NCBI RefSeq assembly: GCF_002443255.2
Contig: NW_019211455.1
Span: forward strand, 50,861,471-50,925,470
DNA from: Varroa destructor
Lineage: Eukaryota > Arthropoda > Arachnida > Mesostigmata > Varroidae
Reading direction: 5' to 3'
DNA: 64,000 bases
Position numbers and translations under genes: made by a program. Below are positions 38,220 through 48,469 of the stretch, piece by piece (position 1 is the stretch's first letter; each line of letters starts with the position of its first letter). Under the pieces are notes generated by a model, which had not been told where the DNA came from, made no database searches, and was given only the letters and a program-made list of their open reading frames with translations.

Positions 38220-40790
38220 TTGTATTAATTTAATGCGATACTTGGCAGATTTTTTTTTGTCGCTATTTAGCTTTTTATCCTTACGCGTTTACTTACGCTA
38301 GTTTTACATCCAGGCAATAAAGCTTCCGAAGAAGAAGCCATCTATGCAAAACGATACGACACCAATAACATCAGCTGTACCAGAAGTATAAGCAAGAAAT
38401 TATACTTCTAAGAAATTCAATGGCAAAACCGGACAACGGCGAATCATAGTAGTTATTGCCTATTACGTTCTATATATTAATTCTGAGAGACCACATAGTG
38501 TCTAGAGGACGGCAGAGTTCTAGCTCTTTCAAAGCTTCGTGGCCTCTTTACCAGCAACGTACGTCCTGTATATGACCACCCATTGGCTAATTACGTGTTT
38601 CCATCTCCGAAATTCTTTTCTATATTATTTCGGAAGTCATTTATAGACACTTATAGCGTTTTGAAATGCCCATGCGCGTGCATGAATGCAAACTATCTAA
38701 AAACACGTTTTTCTATTTACGATGTTACTATCGTATTACTGAGGACCAAGTACCGTCTGCATAATTTTGTAAACACTTAACAATTCATTAAATCATTGTT
38801 AAAGCAGCGCAAGCAACAAAAACAGTGCGGTAGCATCGACGTACATTTGTTGTTGGTGATAAACACGCATTGTAACCATAATTATAACGATTACGTACTG
38901 TCATCCATAGCGGCTGTTTATTTTTTACGTTCATCCAATACTTATACATTGTGTATTTTAAAACGGCCGTAATAACATATTACATTATTGTTATTACTAT
39001 CAATATGCCGCGCGGTTGTATACGCAGCTGTGCGGCTGCTTCTCTGTGGCGGTGGGGAGGCTGACGAGGGATGATTCGAAGGCAGATGTTGGATCCTTTT
39101 TTTCAGTTGTCAAAGCACTGTATACTATTGAAATGCAGAAATCTAGCTCTGTGAGCCAGAGTAAACGAGATATTTCACAATCTTTTCATTCTCTTCGTTT
39201 GTCTCCAAACAATTGGACTTCTCAGATCGTTTGTTACCCAGCGCACAAACGACATCAGTAGAGAAAGCAACGATCGAGCCGTATAAAAATAACACCAAAG
39301 CGTCAGTGATCAAAAGACAGTAGCAGCGTTGTTTTTACGAACTTCTAAAATGATAATGACAATTTCACCTGCGGTAACATGGTTGTGAACCATACGCCTA
39401 ATCTAATCAGTGCCTGTTGTTCTTGGTAGTCTGGCATCATTCGCAGCTCGTGGTGGTAGTGCTCGAATCTCACGGCTATCCTAGCGCTATATATGACTGT
39501 AGAGCGAAGGCTACTGGAAAACGGATGCGCGCGCTTGCCTGTTCCCTCTGGTCCATTTGAGCATGTGTGCAGCTTCCGACCGCCCGTGCTAATCCATGAC
39601 GATGCTCATAGACACCGAAAAGATTGTCGTGCAATACACGACGTGCTTTTCATGAACATGTAATTGCGCGGCCCGCTGCCAGCTATCATCATTTCGGAGG
39701 AGGCCTCTTCCTTTTATGGGCGACGGCTCCGTGTCAAAGAGACCCTTTGTGCTCTACCGGGCTAAATAGGGAATCGCTCGATTCACACCCAGCGTCGCTT
39801 GGAAGACGTCCACTGGTGATCAGTAGTAAACTTTGTGTGTGTAAAGTATTGCTACTATTGGCAGTACTACAGCACAGCGAACTCGGTGAGAGGCTATTGA
39901 GAATAGTCCGGTGGCTACGGCCAGCCATCGGAAGGTCCCCTCTGTACTGCGTCTTATCGGTGCATGTTTACTCTGTCTCGACCATGCATTACAGTTGAGA
40001 CGATTATAGGGAATCCGCCAGTCTTCGATGAATCGACCCAAGACAACTGAAACCCAGTTTACAAATATAACGATGTTTTGAGGATACCTATTGTATTTTA
40101 GTTCGCTTCTTTAATGGCGTCTCTGATGGTAGTCGTGAAACCTAACAGCTAAAATGTTTAAGCTTTTTTAAAGCAGGGCAAGCTAATGTACGTATACGTT
40201 TATGAAATTCTTTATTTAAACAAACGTAACCAATAGCTATACTATTAAAAGGAGCTATAAAAGTAGAACTGACAAAAACGTGCCACAGCTGAGTTTCATT
40301 ATGAAATCATACGAACCGAATAGGCCAAGAGGATCTACAGCGGTACACTTCTGTTATATCGTATTTTCATGGGACCTTAACTTACCACAGAATACGTTCT
40401 ATGTGAACCACAATTCATTGTATTTAGTTGACCGTCGCCAGGTTAACAGCACTAAATTCAATGTCAACGCAGAAGAAACAGATCATCCCGTTACTCAAAC
40501 GTACCTCTCTTATTTTTTAGGGCTATTTTCTAGCAAACCTCAGACATCGTAAAATGGTCAACGTAACCCTTGACAGGAAGGGCGATTCCGGAAGGACGAG
40601 AGACTTGAAGGACGACCCGCTCGGCTTCAACGGATGACTCGGAGCCTATCTTCTCATTTTAGTTGCATTCACCTTGTAATCATTTTTAGCTACCTAGTGT
40701 CACTAATTGCTATAGTATCTTTCCGTGAAAATTGTGCCGATAGCAGAGACCTAAACAGAGAAATCAGATATGGCGTAGCTGGCCGTTGGA
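38220..40790. other. no gene seen
   Basis: AT-rich in parts (38.2-39.0 kb), GC-richer at 39.6-40.0 kb. Short frames only. Confidence 0.5.
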
Positions 40791-40792
40791 CA

Positions 40793-40853
40793 TACGGTAA
40801 GTAGCATTACTTAATAATATATATATATATATTATTAAGTAATCCTTACCGTA
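40793..40853. repeat. near-perfect palindrome centred on a TA tract (P1)
   Basis: A perfect 38-base palindrome (40806-40843, 19-bp arms, no spacer), made of ATTACTTAATAAT, a TA core and the reverse complement. It is flanked by a further 9-bp inverted repeat (TACGGTAAG at 40793-40801 with its complement at 40845-40853), leaving a small asymmetric internal loop. Under superhelical stress this would extrude as a cruciform. Confidence 0.95.
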
Positions 40854-40888
40854 CTTACTTATATATATATATATTTTATATATATATA

Positions 40889-40938
40889 TATCATGTCGGT
40901 AGTATATATATATATATATATATACTACCGACATGATA
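40889..40938. repeat. perfect 50-base palindrome centred on a TA tract (P2)
   Basis: TATCATGTCGGTAGT, a TA core and the exact reverse complement, 25-bp arms with no spacer. Its right arm is also the start of the larger inverted repeat with 41039-41076. Confidence 0.97.
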
Positions 40939-41076
40939 GCTTTCGACAGCTGTTTCTTCATTGAAGTCAAAAAGGCATGAGCCGCTTCCAAGTTTTCTTC
41001 TTTACTTATATATATATATATATATATATATAACTATTATGAAGAAACAGCTGTCGAAAGCTATCATGTCGGTAGT
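40924..41076. repeat. 38-bp perfect inverted repeat around a (TA)13 tract (P3)
   Basis: 40924-40961 is the exact reverse complement of 41039-41076, 38 of 38 bases. The 77-base spacer ends in (TA)13. The left arm includes the right arm of P2, so the 14-base block ATCATGTCGGTAGT occurs three times: plus at 40890, minus at 40924 and plus at 41063. Perfect identity implies a recent origin or an assembly artefact. Confidence 0.97.
41007..41032. repeat. (TA)13 microsatellite
   Basis: 26 bases of uninterrupted TA, the loop-side tract of inverted repeat P3. Confidence 0.95.
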
Positions 41077-41079
41077 GTC

Positions 41080-44000
41080 TAAGGGGAGCTCATTTATAAG
41101 CTGCGGACAACTTTGACGCAGATAGCCACAAATCGATATCGACGAAACGCGAGCTTATCACTGTCGATTAATTTATGCGATAACATTTTATTGTGGAAAA
41201 GAGTAATTAAATGAATCCATATACCGAGTTACGAATTGATCAAATTAAGAAGATGAAACCCATTGTCGAAGCTCAAGAGCTTCATCGTTTGATCACACCC
41301 TTGGTATTTAGTAGTCTATGCGAACCTTGGCTACACACAAAAAACGTATCTAAATTGGATGGCAGAAATGGACAATTGGGTTCTCGTGCCTGGCAAACGC
41401 CGTGCATAGCGGCGATACCGCACGTAGACCTCGGAGCATTTAATTTTGATGATGCATCTGTTCTGTAGGCAATTCACGCCTTAGACTAAGGCCCTGGATA
41501 AATAAATACTTCACATAGGTTCCAGAGACGTAACCGGGTCATGAACAGCGGTAGGTCAACTATTTTTCTTGGACTATCTAAAAGTGATCTACTATCCCGT
41601 TTTGCAAATGTTTACCCACCAAGGTAGAGATCGAAGATACGTGTACACGTGATCGCTGGCCACAGCCAGCATTAGCTACGTTGAACTTTTTTGATGGCCA
41701 TCTAAAGTTGAAAGTAGTTGATTCTGGACAAAATGCATCGTTTTTCTAGCAGAACGTTTCCAAGGCATCTGAGAAAAATCGGTCTGTAGACATATTGATG
41801 TTATTGTTCGGTTGTGAACGGTTTCGACTAAGACTGCGCAGAATTTCCGCTCACTGCCTATGTCGCTATGTCCTAAACGCATATTAGCTGACGATAAGTC
41901 TAGCACGAGGTAGCCATAGTGGCAATAGTGCGATAGAGCAAGGGGAATCTCGTCATCGGTTCCTCCTCGTCCACCAATCGAACTGACCTATGATTCTCTC
42001 CGCTCCATATAACCGTTATTGTTGATCATTCTTCGTCCGATAAATTTAGTCCGCCCGTTCCAAGTATGGCACTAATTTAGTATTAGTTAGTCGAGTACAA
42101 TCATAATTTCGATTATGCTTAACACTCTTGTTGAGATGAACCTTCTGATGTTGATGTTACAGGAACAGGAAGGACTTCGAACGATTCCATATGACTAGGT
42201 ACTGATACGCTGGTGAGCATGCTGTTGTGCTCTCGAAATGCACTCTTGCTCAGTGTGACTTGTCGTGTAGCTAGCCGTTGACCCAACCAAAACAAGGTTC
42301 CATCGGATATATTGAAGGTACTCGAACGGAGCCGTGAACACATATAGACATAATCGCGATATTAGATTCATGCTAACGTTAGTTATAATTAATCACAAAC
42401 CTTGAGTTGGGTCAAGAGACGTCATTCGATCTTCGATGCATTGAGTAGTATGCCAATGTCATAGATTGACCGTCCCTATCATGTTGGATGGTTAGTTACA
42501 GTATGAGTGCCGCCCGTAGAGTGGCGTGTCGGCACGATTCAGCGATTGCATCCCTAGGGTATCCAGCGCTTCACAGTGGGCGACTGGCACAATGACATAA
42601 GTGGACGCGGAGTTCATCTAGAGTATAACATTCACAGTTGTACTGCTGGTGCGGAGCTTTGTCGGCTCGAACGCTGAATTCTGGTCCCTGATGAGATTAC
42701 CTATGATCGTATCCATAAGTAAAATGTAAAATGGATGATTTTCGTTATATCAAATCGTATCGGGCCGAGCTAGCCGGGAAGTTCGAATTTGATTCTTGCA
42801 CAAAGGTTGGATGACGACGATCGGATCCAACGACGACGACCGGTTTTACCACTTGTAGGCAGAACATGGGCGATACGGTAACAAGTTCTACTGTACGTTC
42901 AATAGATTTATAGTACACGTACTAGGTTATTCGTTCAATTGTTCTCGTCGATAGCCGACACCACGTAGATACAAAATATTCGCTGATCACAAATAAAAGA
43001 TGGTTATTTTGCGGTTTAGAAAGAGAAGGTACGACCGAAAATAGCACTAAGAACGTCTCCTTTCTCTACATTTACCCCTCTACAGCGCGCGGCAAACGCA
43101 CACGCTGGATTGTAAAGACACGTGGCCGTCAGCTGAAATTGAGTACTAGCTTTACTTTGTAATAGTTCTAATAGGCGGGAACAATTAATCCTGCACGTAC
43201 AACAGAACACATTGTGAGACGTAAACTGTTCTATCCCGAGAAAAGCTAAAAACGATGCAAAGTGTGAAATGATACTTTAGCTTCTTTTCGTCAACCCCGA
43301 CCGCTCGGCCACCTTCCTATTTAAAGGTCCCGACCGTGGCTTGTCTATCTTTCGCAGGGCGCGGTCATGTCATCAATACCACATGACATATCGAATGCAA
43401 GCACGCAGCGAGAGACAATTTCCTTTGCATAATAAGCCAACAAATAAGTAGAATGATGAATCGATACGACAACCAACAGCCCAGCCCAGCCCAGCGTAGC
43501 AGGCCGCCGTCGCAGCAAGTTTCAGCAGAAAAAAGAGACACGAAAATAGCCAGACGGCCATTACTGCTAACAATGAGCATCGTCACCACCAGAACAGTGC
43601 ATGACTCGTCAAAGTTCACGCACTGCTACTCTATCCTGTATCCCTTGTCGCAGCATCTTTTGCTTTGATGTCAAACTTTTAGAGGACACAATGCTATCTG
43701 CGCTACGACTGACGGTAAGCAACGATGCTCCCGCTGTAGTTTTTTATGATCCATAGTAGCCCGGTCCAACGGGCCGACTTGGTTAGTATGAACAGACGAC
43801 GCGAGTGCTGGCGGTGTCGGCAGACTCCTATCTGCGAAGGAACGATATAGGAACACACTGGGATTGAGTTCGACTTCGTGCTATTGGGAGCCTGTCATGA
43901 CAACTGGATATATCAAGAACGCATAGAGATACCCTACTCTGTCCAACCCCGGAGGGGGCGAAGCTTGTTCCAGGCGGCAGCAACACAGGAAGACCCGCGG

Positions 44001-45000
44001 AAGGGGAAAAGTAATATTACCATCGCTAGTGTAAAACGAGAGAGGTTCTCCTATATCTTCCAGCACGATTCGGAACGGCCTACATGTAAACAAGATGTTC
44101 TGAAATCGTAATTGCAAATGTTCTTGGATTGCGGCATCGGAAGGTCTAAATCGCCGGGTGGATGCAATACCAGGGTGCCGCACAGACCTCTCCTCATTTT
44201 GTTCAGTTCTTATATTTATTCTGCACTAACCCGAGCCCATTAAAACCAATCCGGCTTTAGAACGTTTAATATACCTTGTGTAACATATTATACGGATAAA
44301 TGATAATAATTACGTCTATACCATAGCATGAATGACGTATCACGCATTACTGCCAGACGCCATCTTGATTTATTCGAAATATGCAATATCCTTGATAGGT
44401 CCTGTAACTGTGGTCGGTTTTGTCGTTGATAGAGACACCTTCTTCTAGTAGTCCATTCGCTTCAAAATAACTATCGTTCACGCCATTCGGTTGACTATGT
44501 AGATGGATCTCATATCGTCATGCCAATTGTCCGAATCACGTTTGTCAACAAGTAATTAAGGAACGAGCGCTCAAATCTTCTGAAGTAGCGTTGCAAACGA
44601 AGAACAACTACCGTAAATAATGCCGCATGATGCATCTGAAGCCAACAAATAGGCATTTTACATTACAACGAATGCTGCCACCTGCAAGAACTGGATTTAC
44701 GATCGACTGATGCGGGCGAAGACATTTATTGCTACCTAGTGTTATAACCCATAAAGGCAGGCACCGTAGCATATCATGCGTACATTCTATATCTGGTACT
44801 AGTTGTACCACTGTAGCCGTTACTACTGTAAAGTCCCTGTTGAAAATTACCCAGCTTTGATCCTCTTCCGTGTTATATTTTCCGGTAATAATAATAGTTG
44901 CGATCAACTTCGTATTAGGTAATTAGGGTGTTTTGTTAGCACATACAGCAAATCAATAGAGAATCAGTACCAACGACATAGAGATGTTTCAAGGTAACCC
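41080..45000. other. no gene seen
   Basis: Short frames on both strands, including a plus-strand frame at 41211-41468 and minus-strand frames at 41676-41906 and 42119-42343. None is bounded by convincing splice sites. A short CAGCC repeat lies at 43477-43496. Confidence 0.5.
43477..43496. repeat. CAGCC pentanucleotide repeat
   Basis: Three CAGCC units followed by CAGCG. Minor tandem repeat. Confidence 0.8.
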
Positions 45001-45006
45001 TACAAC

Positions 45007-45049
45007 GGGGGGGGGGGGCTTGACATTGTTACGGGGCTGGCCCGGGGGG
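45007..45049 (+). other. G-run cluster, quadruplex-prone
   Basis: G12 (45007-45018), G4 (45033-45036) and G6 (45044-45049) on the plus strand. The long run alone can supply several G triplets, so a quadruplex is possible. The GGCCC at 45039-45043 could pair locally and compete with it. Confidence 0.7.
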
Positions 45050-45628
45050 CGAAACAATTTCAGCTGTTACTGTTACCACTGACGTTGTGGGCAAGAAGAA
45101 TCGAAGTAATAAGCGTATTTTACCAACAAAGCGGAAATTTCCTTGCTGGGACGATCAACATGACATAAGTATAATATATAGGAACATTCTGTCTATTAAC
45201 GTCTTGGCCTGTGTCTGCTATACTGTGCCACAGCAGGCCCGACAAATACACTACGTGACTATTCAGCCACTGGTCAGCTTTTCGCAAGCAGAGCCGATTC
45301 ATACTATCACCGGTTGATCGATCGTCGACACAAGCTGGAGTAAGCAAACATGTGCTTATTGTGACTTTATTTTGCCACACCGACCAATGATGTACCGATC
45401 GTGATTCTAAGCGATGCATAGGCGGGTAAGAAGAGCGGAAAAGGATGAGCTTTAGATTGATTTTGCTGATTGCTATTTAATGCTTTTTTGGGAAGTATTT
45501 GTTAACTTTTGTTTAATTTAAACGGGCCACCACTAGCTCAGTTGGAAGAATTGTAATACACTGAGCAACGGAGCAATGGTGCGTCTTCGCTGACCTCCTA
45601 GCCATCTTCTATTACTACTTTTCGTTTT

Positions 45629-45682
45629 TCAGCTCAACGGAGCAAGGAAACAGTATCTATCTGTTTCCTTGCTTCGAGCTGA
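45629..45682 (+). other. clean 22-bp hairpin with 7-nt loop
   Basis: Seven pairs (45629-45635 with 45676-45682), a three-base bulge (AAC, 45636-45638), one G-C and one G-T pair, then 13 uninterrupted pairs (45641-45653 with 45661-45673), closing a 7-base loop TATCTAT. The core AGCAAGGAAACAG and its complement are exact. Pairing stops at both outer edges, so there is no lower stem as in a standard animal microRNA precursor. The transcribed strand is unknown. It could be a small-RNA hairpin, a short fold-back element or a template-switch scar. Confidence 0.6.
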
Positions 45683-46519
45683 CGATGCTGCTGTAATGGA
45701 TTCGGATAAGCAGAGTCTGAGCCGATGGCGGTAAACGTGTCAGACTAAAGGAGAGTTATCCACGGGTCCGGTCGGCCCCAGCTAACTGTGCTCCGCTCTT
45801 CATTGTCATGCCACTCCTTTTTACAACGATATATAGCGACAGTGTGCGAAATGCGTCTCGAAATGACGTTCCGCTTTTATTACATATTCGGTGCCGGTGG
45901 GGCAGGGGACACTTCTCCGCGCTCGACATTAGCAACATAATAACTGTAGAAGCAGTGAAATGATCTGGTCAGAGAAACAACAATGTCAACAATGGTGACG
46001 TCAACAAACGGAGAACGTTGGCCGTTTAGCGACAACATCTATTGCCGCCGCCGCTAATGACGATAGTTGCGGCTTACACCTACCGCCGTTTTTGGCACCG
46101 TCCTAGTTCATATTTTATAGTATGTTTATCTGTTTCTGATCTGCCCGCATCCCTACCTACACTATCATCACAGTCACTACAGCGACTGCTACGATCTTCG
46201 CAATATATTTTTTCTTCATTTCGCAGTAGCCAGACGTCACACTAGCTCGAGGTATTAATCGCTGTTATATCTTCTTTTCATTGTTGTTTACGAGATATCT
46301 TCTGTTCGCTAGTTAAACAGGAGTGTGAATACTTTTGATTGATGCACCCTGCGTTGCCACTGTTTCGACAGTGGATATGCTGGAACGATAACTGTACCGC
46401 GAGACGCGCGTTTCAGAAACGAGCAGCAGCGTAAAACGAAAAAGAAAAGTCTGCCTGTAGCTGCCGGTATTGTTTACAGCGCACGTATCCGAATCATTCG
46501 CACTCACACCAGCCCATGA

Positions 46520-46777
46520 ATAAGAACAACAACAACAACTGCTGCTATTACCCCTACTATAGCACTATACGCTCGTGCGTCTCAGCGCACGCCCGATAAA
46601 GCGGCGTCACGACCGATAACGCCGACAAAAGTAGCAGCCAAAACAACACTGGCGGTAAGTGCTCGGCCAGAATTAACTAAAACAAAGCAGACGAAATGCT
46701 GTGCGCAGTCGCAGTACGAACGGCAGTCGTCTACCCAGAACCGTTACAACTACGACGATAGATGCTGCCATCCCTAG
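46520..46777 (+). other. Thr/Ala-rich exon-like frame with a consensus 5' splice site
   Basis: Stop-free from 46520 to TAG at 46775-46777. The first part is Thr/Ala/Pro-rich (beginning after an AAC repeat) and is followed by GTAAGT at 46655-46660, a perfect donor hexamer. If used, the exon would end at 46654 in the middle of this frame. A 3' splice-site-like sequence lies upstream (TATTGTTTACAG near 46480), but a second phase is open just there, so the reading frame of any exon is uncertain. Product unrecognised. Confidence 0.15.
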
Positions 46778-47288
46778 CGCAGTTTATTTACTTTGTTGTC
46801 TTAGCAACAATAACATTGACGACAGCGCCGATTAGGTCGCTAAGAACTGCGTCCTCGTATCGTATGTGGACGATATGTAATTATATTCGATAACGATCGG
46901 CGGGTGCGTACAACTATTATAATACAGTAGGTACGTGTGCTCTGTTTAGTTGTGCATAACAGAGTATTGCATGCCCTTATGGATGTAAGATATCCATTTT
47001 GTGTTTTACAACTAAAAATTTCGCAGAGTAAGAAATAGGGGAAAACGGACGTGTAGCAGCGTTTCAAAACGATTCAAAAGATACTCTATACAACGTGGAA
47101 GAAACAGACATTGCGTACAAATAACCACCTTCAAGACGAGGCAGTCTTCCCCAAACAATCCTGGTAACTAATTCTATCTGACTTCATCCAAATTTATTCT
47201 GAGAATTACTGTGCGGATCAAGCGTACACTTCGGACGTAAAGAAACTGCCGCAGCTTTGACTTGTCATTATATTTGACGGTGAGGGTT

Positions 47289-47298
47289 GGGGGGGGGG
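47289..47298 (+). repeat. G10 homopolymer
   Basis: Ten consecutive G. Length may be unreliable in sequencing. Confidence 0.85.
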
Positions 47299-48318
47299 TC
47301 ACAACGTTACGCACGCTTCTTTTAATGATTGATTATACTCTGTTTCAGGAGCCTATATAAGTAATAATTGTACCTATATTTGTTAGGAATGGCTAGAGGA
47401 GGAAGCCTATCGCCTATGGTCACAGTAGGCGGATCGCCCATCGCAATATGTAGCCTATGTCCTATTGAATATAGCATACAAATTTTAGTTCGTAACGTAA
47501 ATAATAACAATAACATGAATAATAATAGTATCAAATTGACTGGAGCTTATGACAGATGGGCAAAGCTTAATCGAAAATAGGCATACCTAACACAAATCGA
47601 AGCATACATAGTTGGTTATTGAAGGAGCCGATATTTGACTATGCAAAAACAGTGCATAGCGTCACAAAGTACGAACATCATTATAGTTTTAACAAATAGC
47701 TGGCTGTCTACATCAGAGCCTTTACTGCAACGCTTAGAGTCTAACCGGTCAACTTGATATTTGCAGAAAGTTAATAACATACTTCGAGGAATACAATCAA
47801 ATGTCGTGAACTTTTTCTGTTTTGCGATTCTGGCAGCATGAGTGCAGGGTATCAAGTAGCGCAAAATACCCTTTTAGTTTTTACGCTACCACACAGTGAC
47901 ACGCCTTGACGGTAATGATACACACCATAATAGTTTAACTGTATATTGTACACATCGTTCAGCTGTGTGCTTATACACAATTTTACCGTATCACTTTCGT
48001 TTTATTATGATTTTATCATAACATAATTACTGTTGCCACCAGATTACTGCTGTGCCTATACCTTGCTCGATTCTAGACTAAGAATGAGCTTTTCTTAGTA
48101 CATTGCTGTCAGCTAAATCCATCCGTCTATTCGTTTATTGTCCTGTCAAACGATCAGATTGGACCTGCAGCCGCCAACAGCACCACTGTCATCAGCAGCG
48201 ATAACGGTAACGGTTAGTGCAGTAGTACACTGGCATATAACTATTCATTTGCTTCGCACCGTTGACCCACCTGGCCTACGCTAAGACAGCTGCGTTGATT
48301 TCTACTGATCCATTGCAG

Positions 48319-48456
48319 AAAGCACGTGGTCGTGACGACAAGCCCAGCTGCTGTATCTCTAACCACCGCATTATCAAACCGTTTGTGCTCGTGCCCGCCC
48401 CCAAATTGCAGTCCATCTTTAAGAATGTAGGATCGCTGCCACCGCTGATCGACTAA
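48319..48456 (+). other. possible terminal exon, 45 codons
   Basis: Begins after a good 3' splice-site-like sequence (ATTTCTACTGATCCATTGCAG ending at 48318, 20 bases of context) and stays open to TAA at 48454-48456. Codons tend to end in G or C, and the translation is evenly mixed (containing HRIIKPFVLVPAPKL). A GTGAGT donor-like hexamer follows the stop by a few bases. It is short, unrecognised and could easily be chance. Confidence 0.13.
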
Positions 48457-48469
48457 ATTGATGTGAGTT

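Noticed and set aside
40764..40991. Minus-strand 75-codon frame rich in Tyr and Ile
   Set aside because: It runs through the TA palindromes and its composition is a translation of TA repeats.
45539..45560. TAGCTCAGTTGG, like the A box of a tRNA gene
   Set aside because: The expected pairing of the D arm is missing and no B box (GGTTCGAnnCC type) or acceptor pairing follows within tRNA distance.
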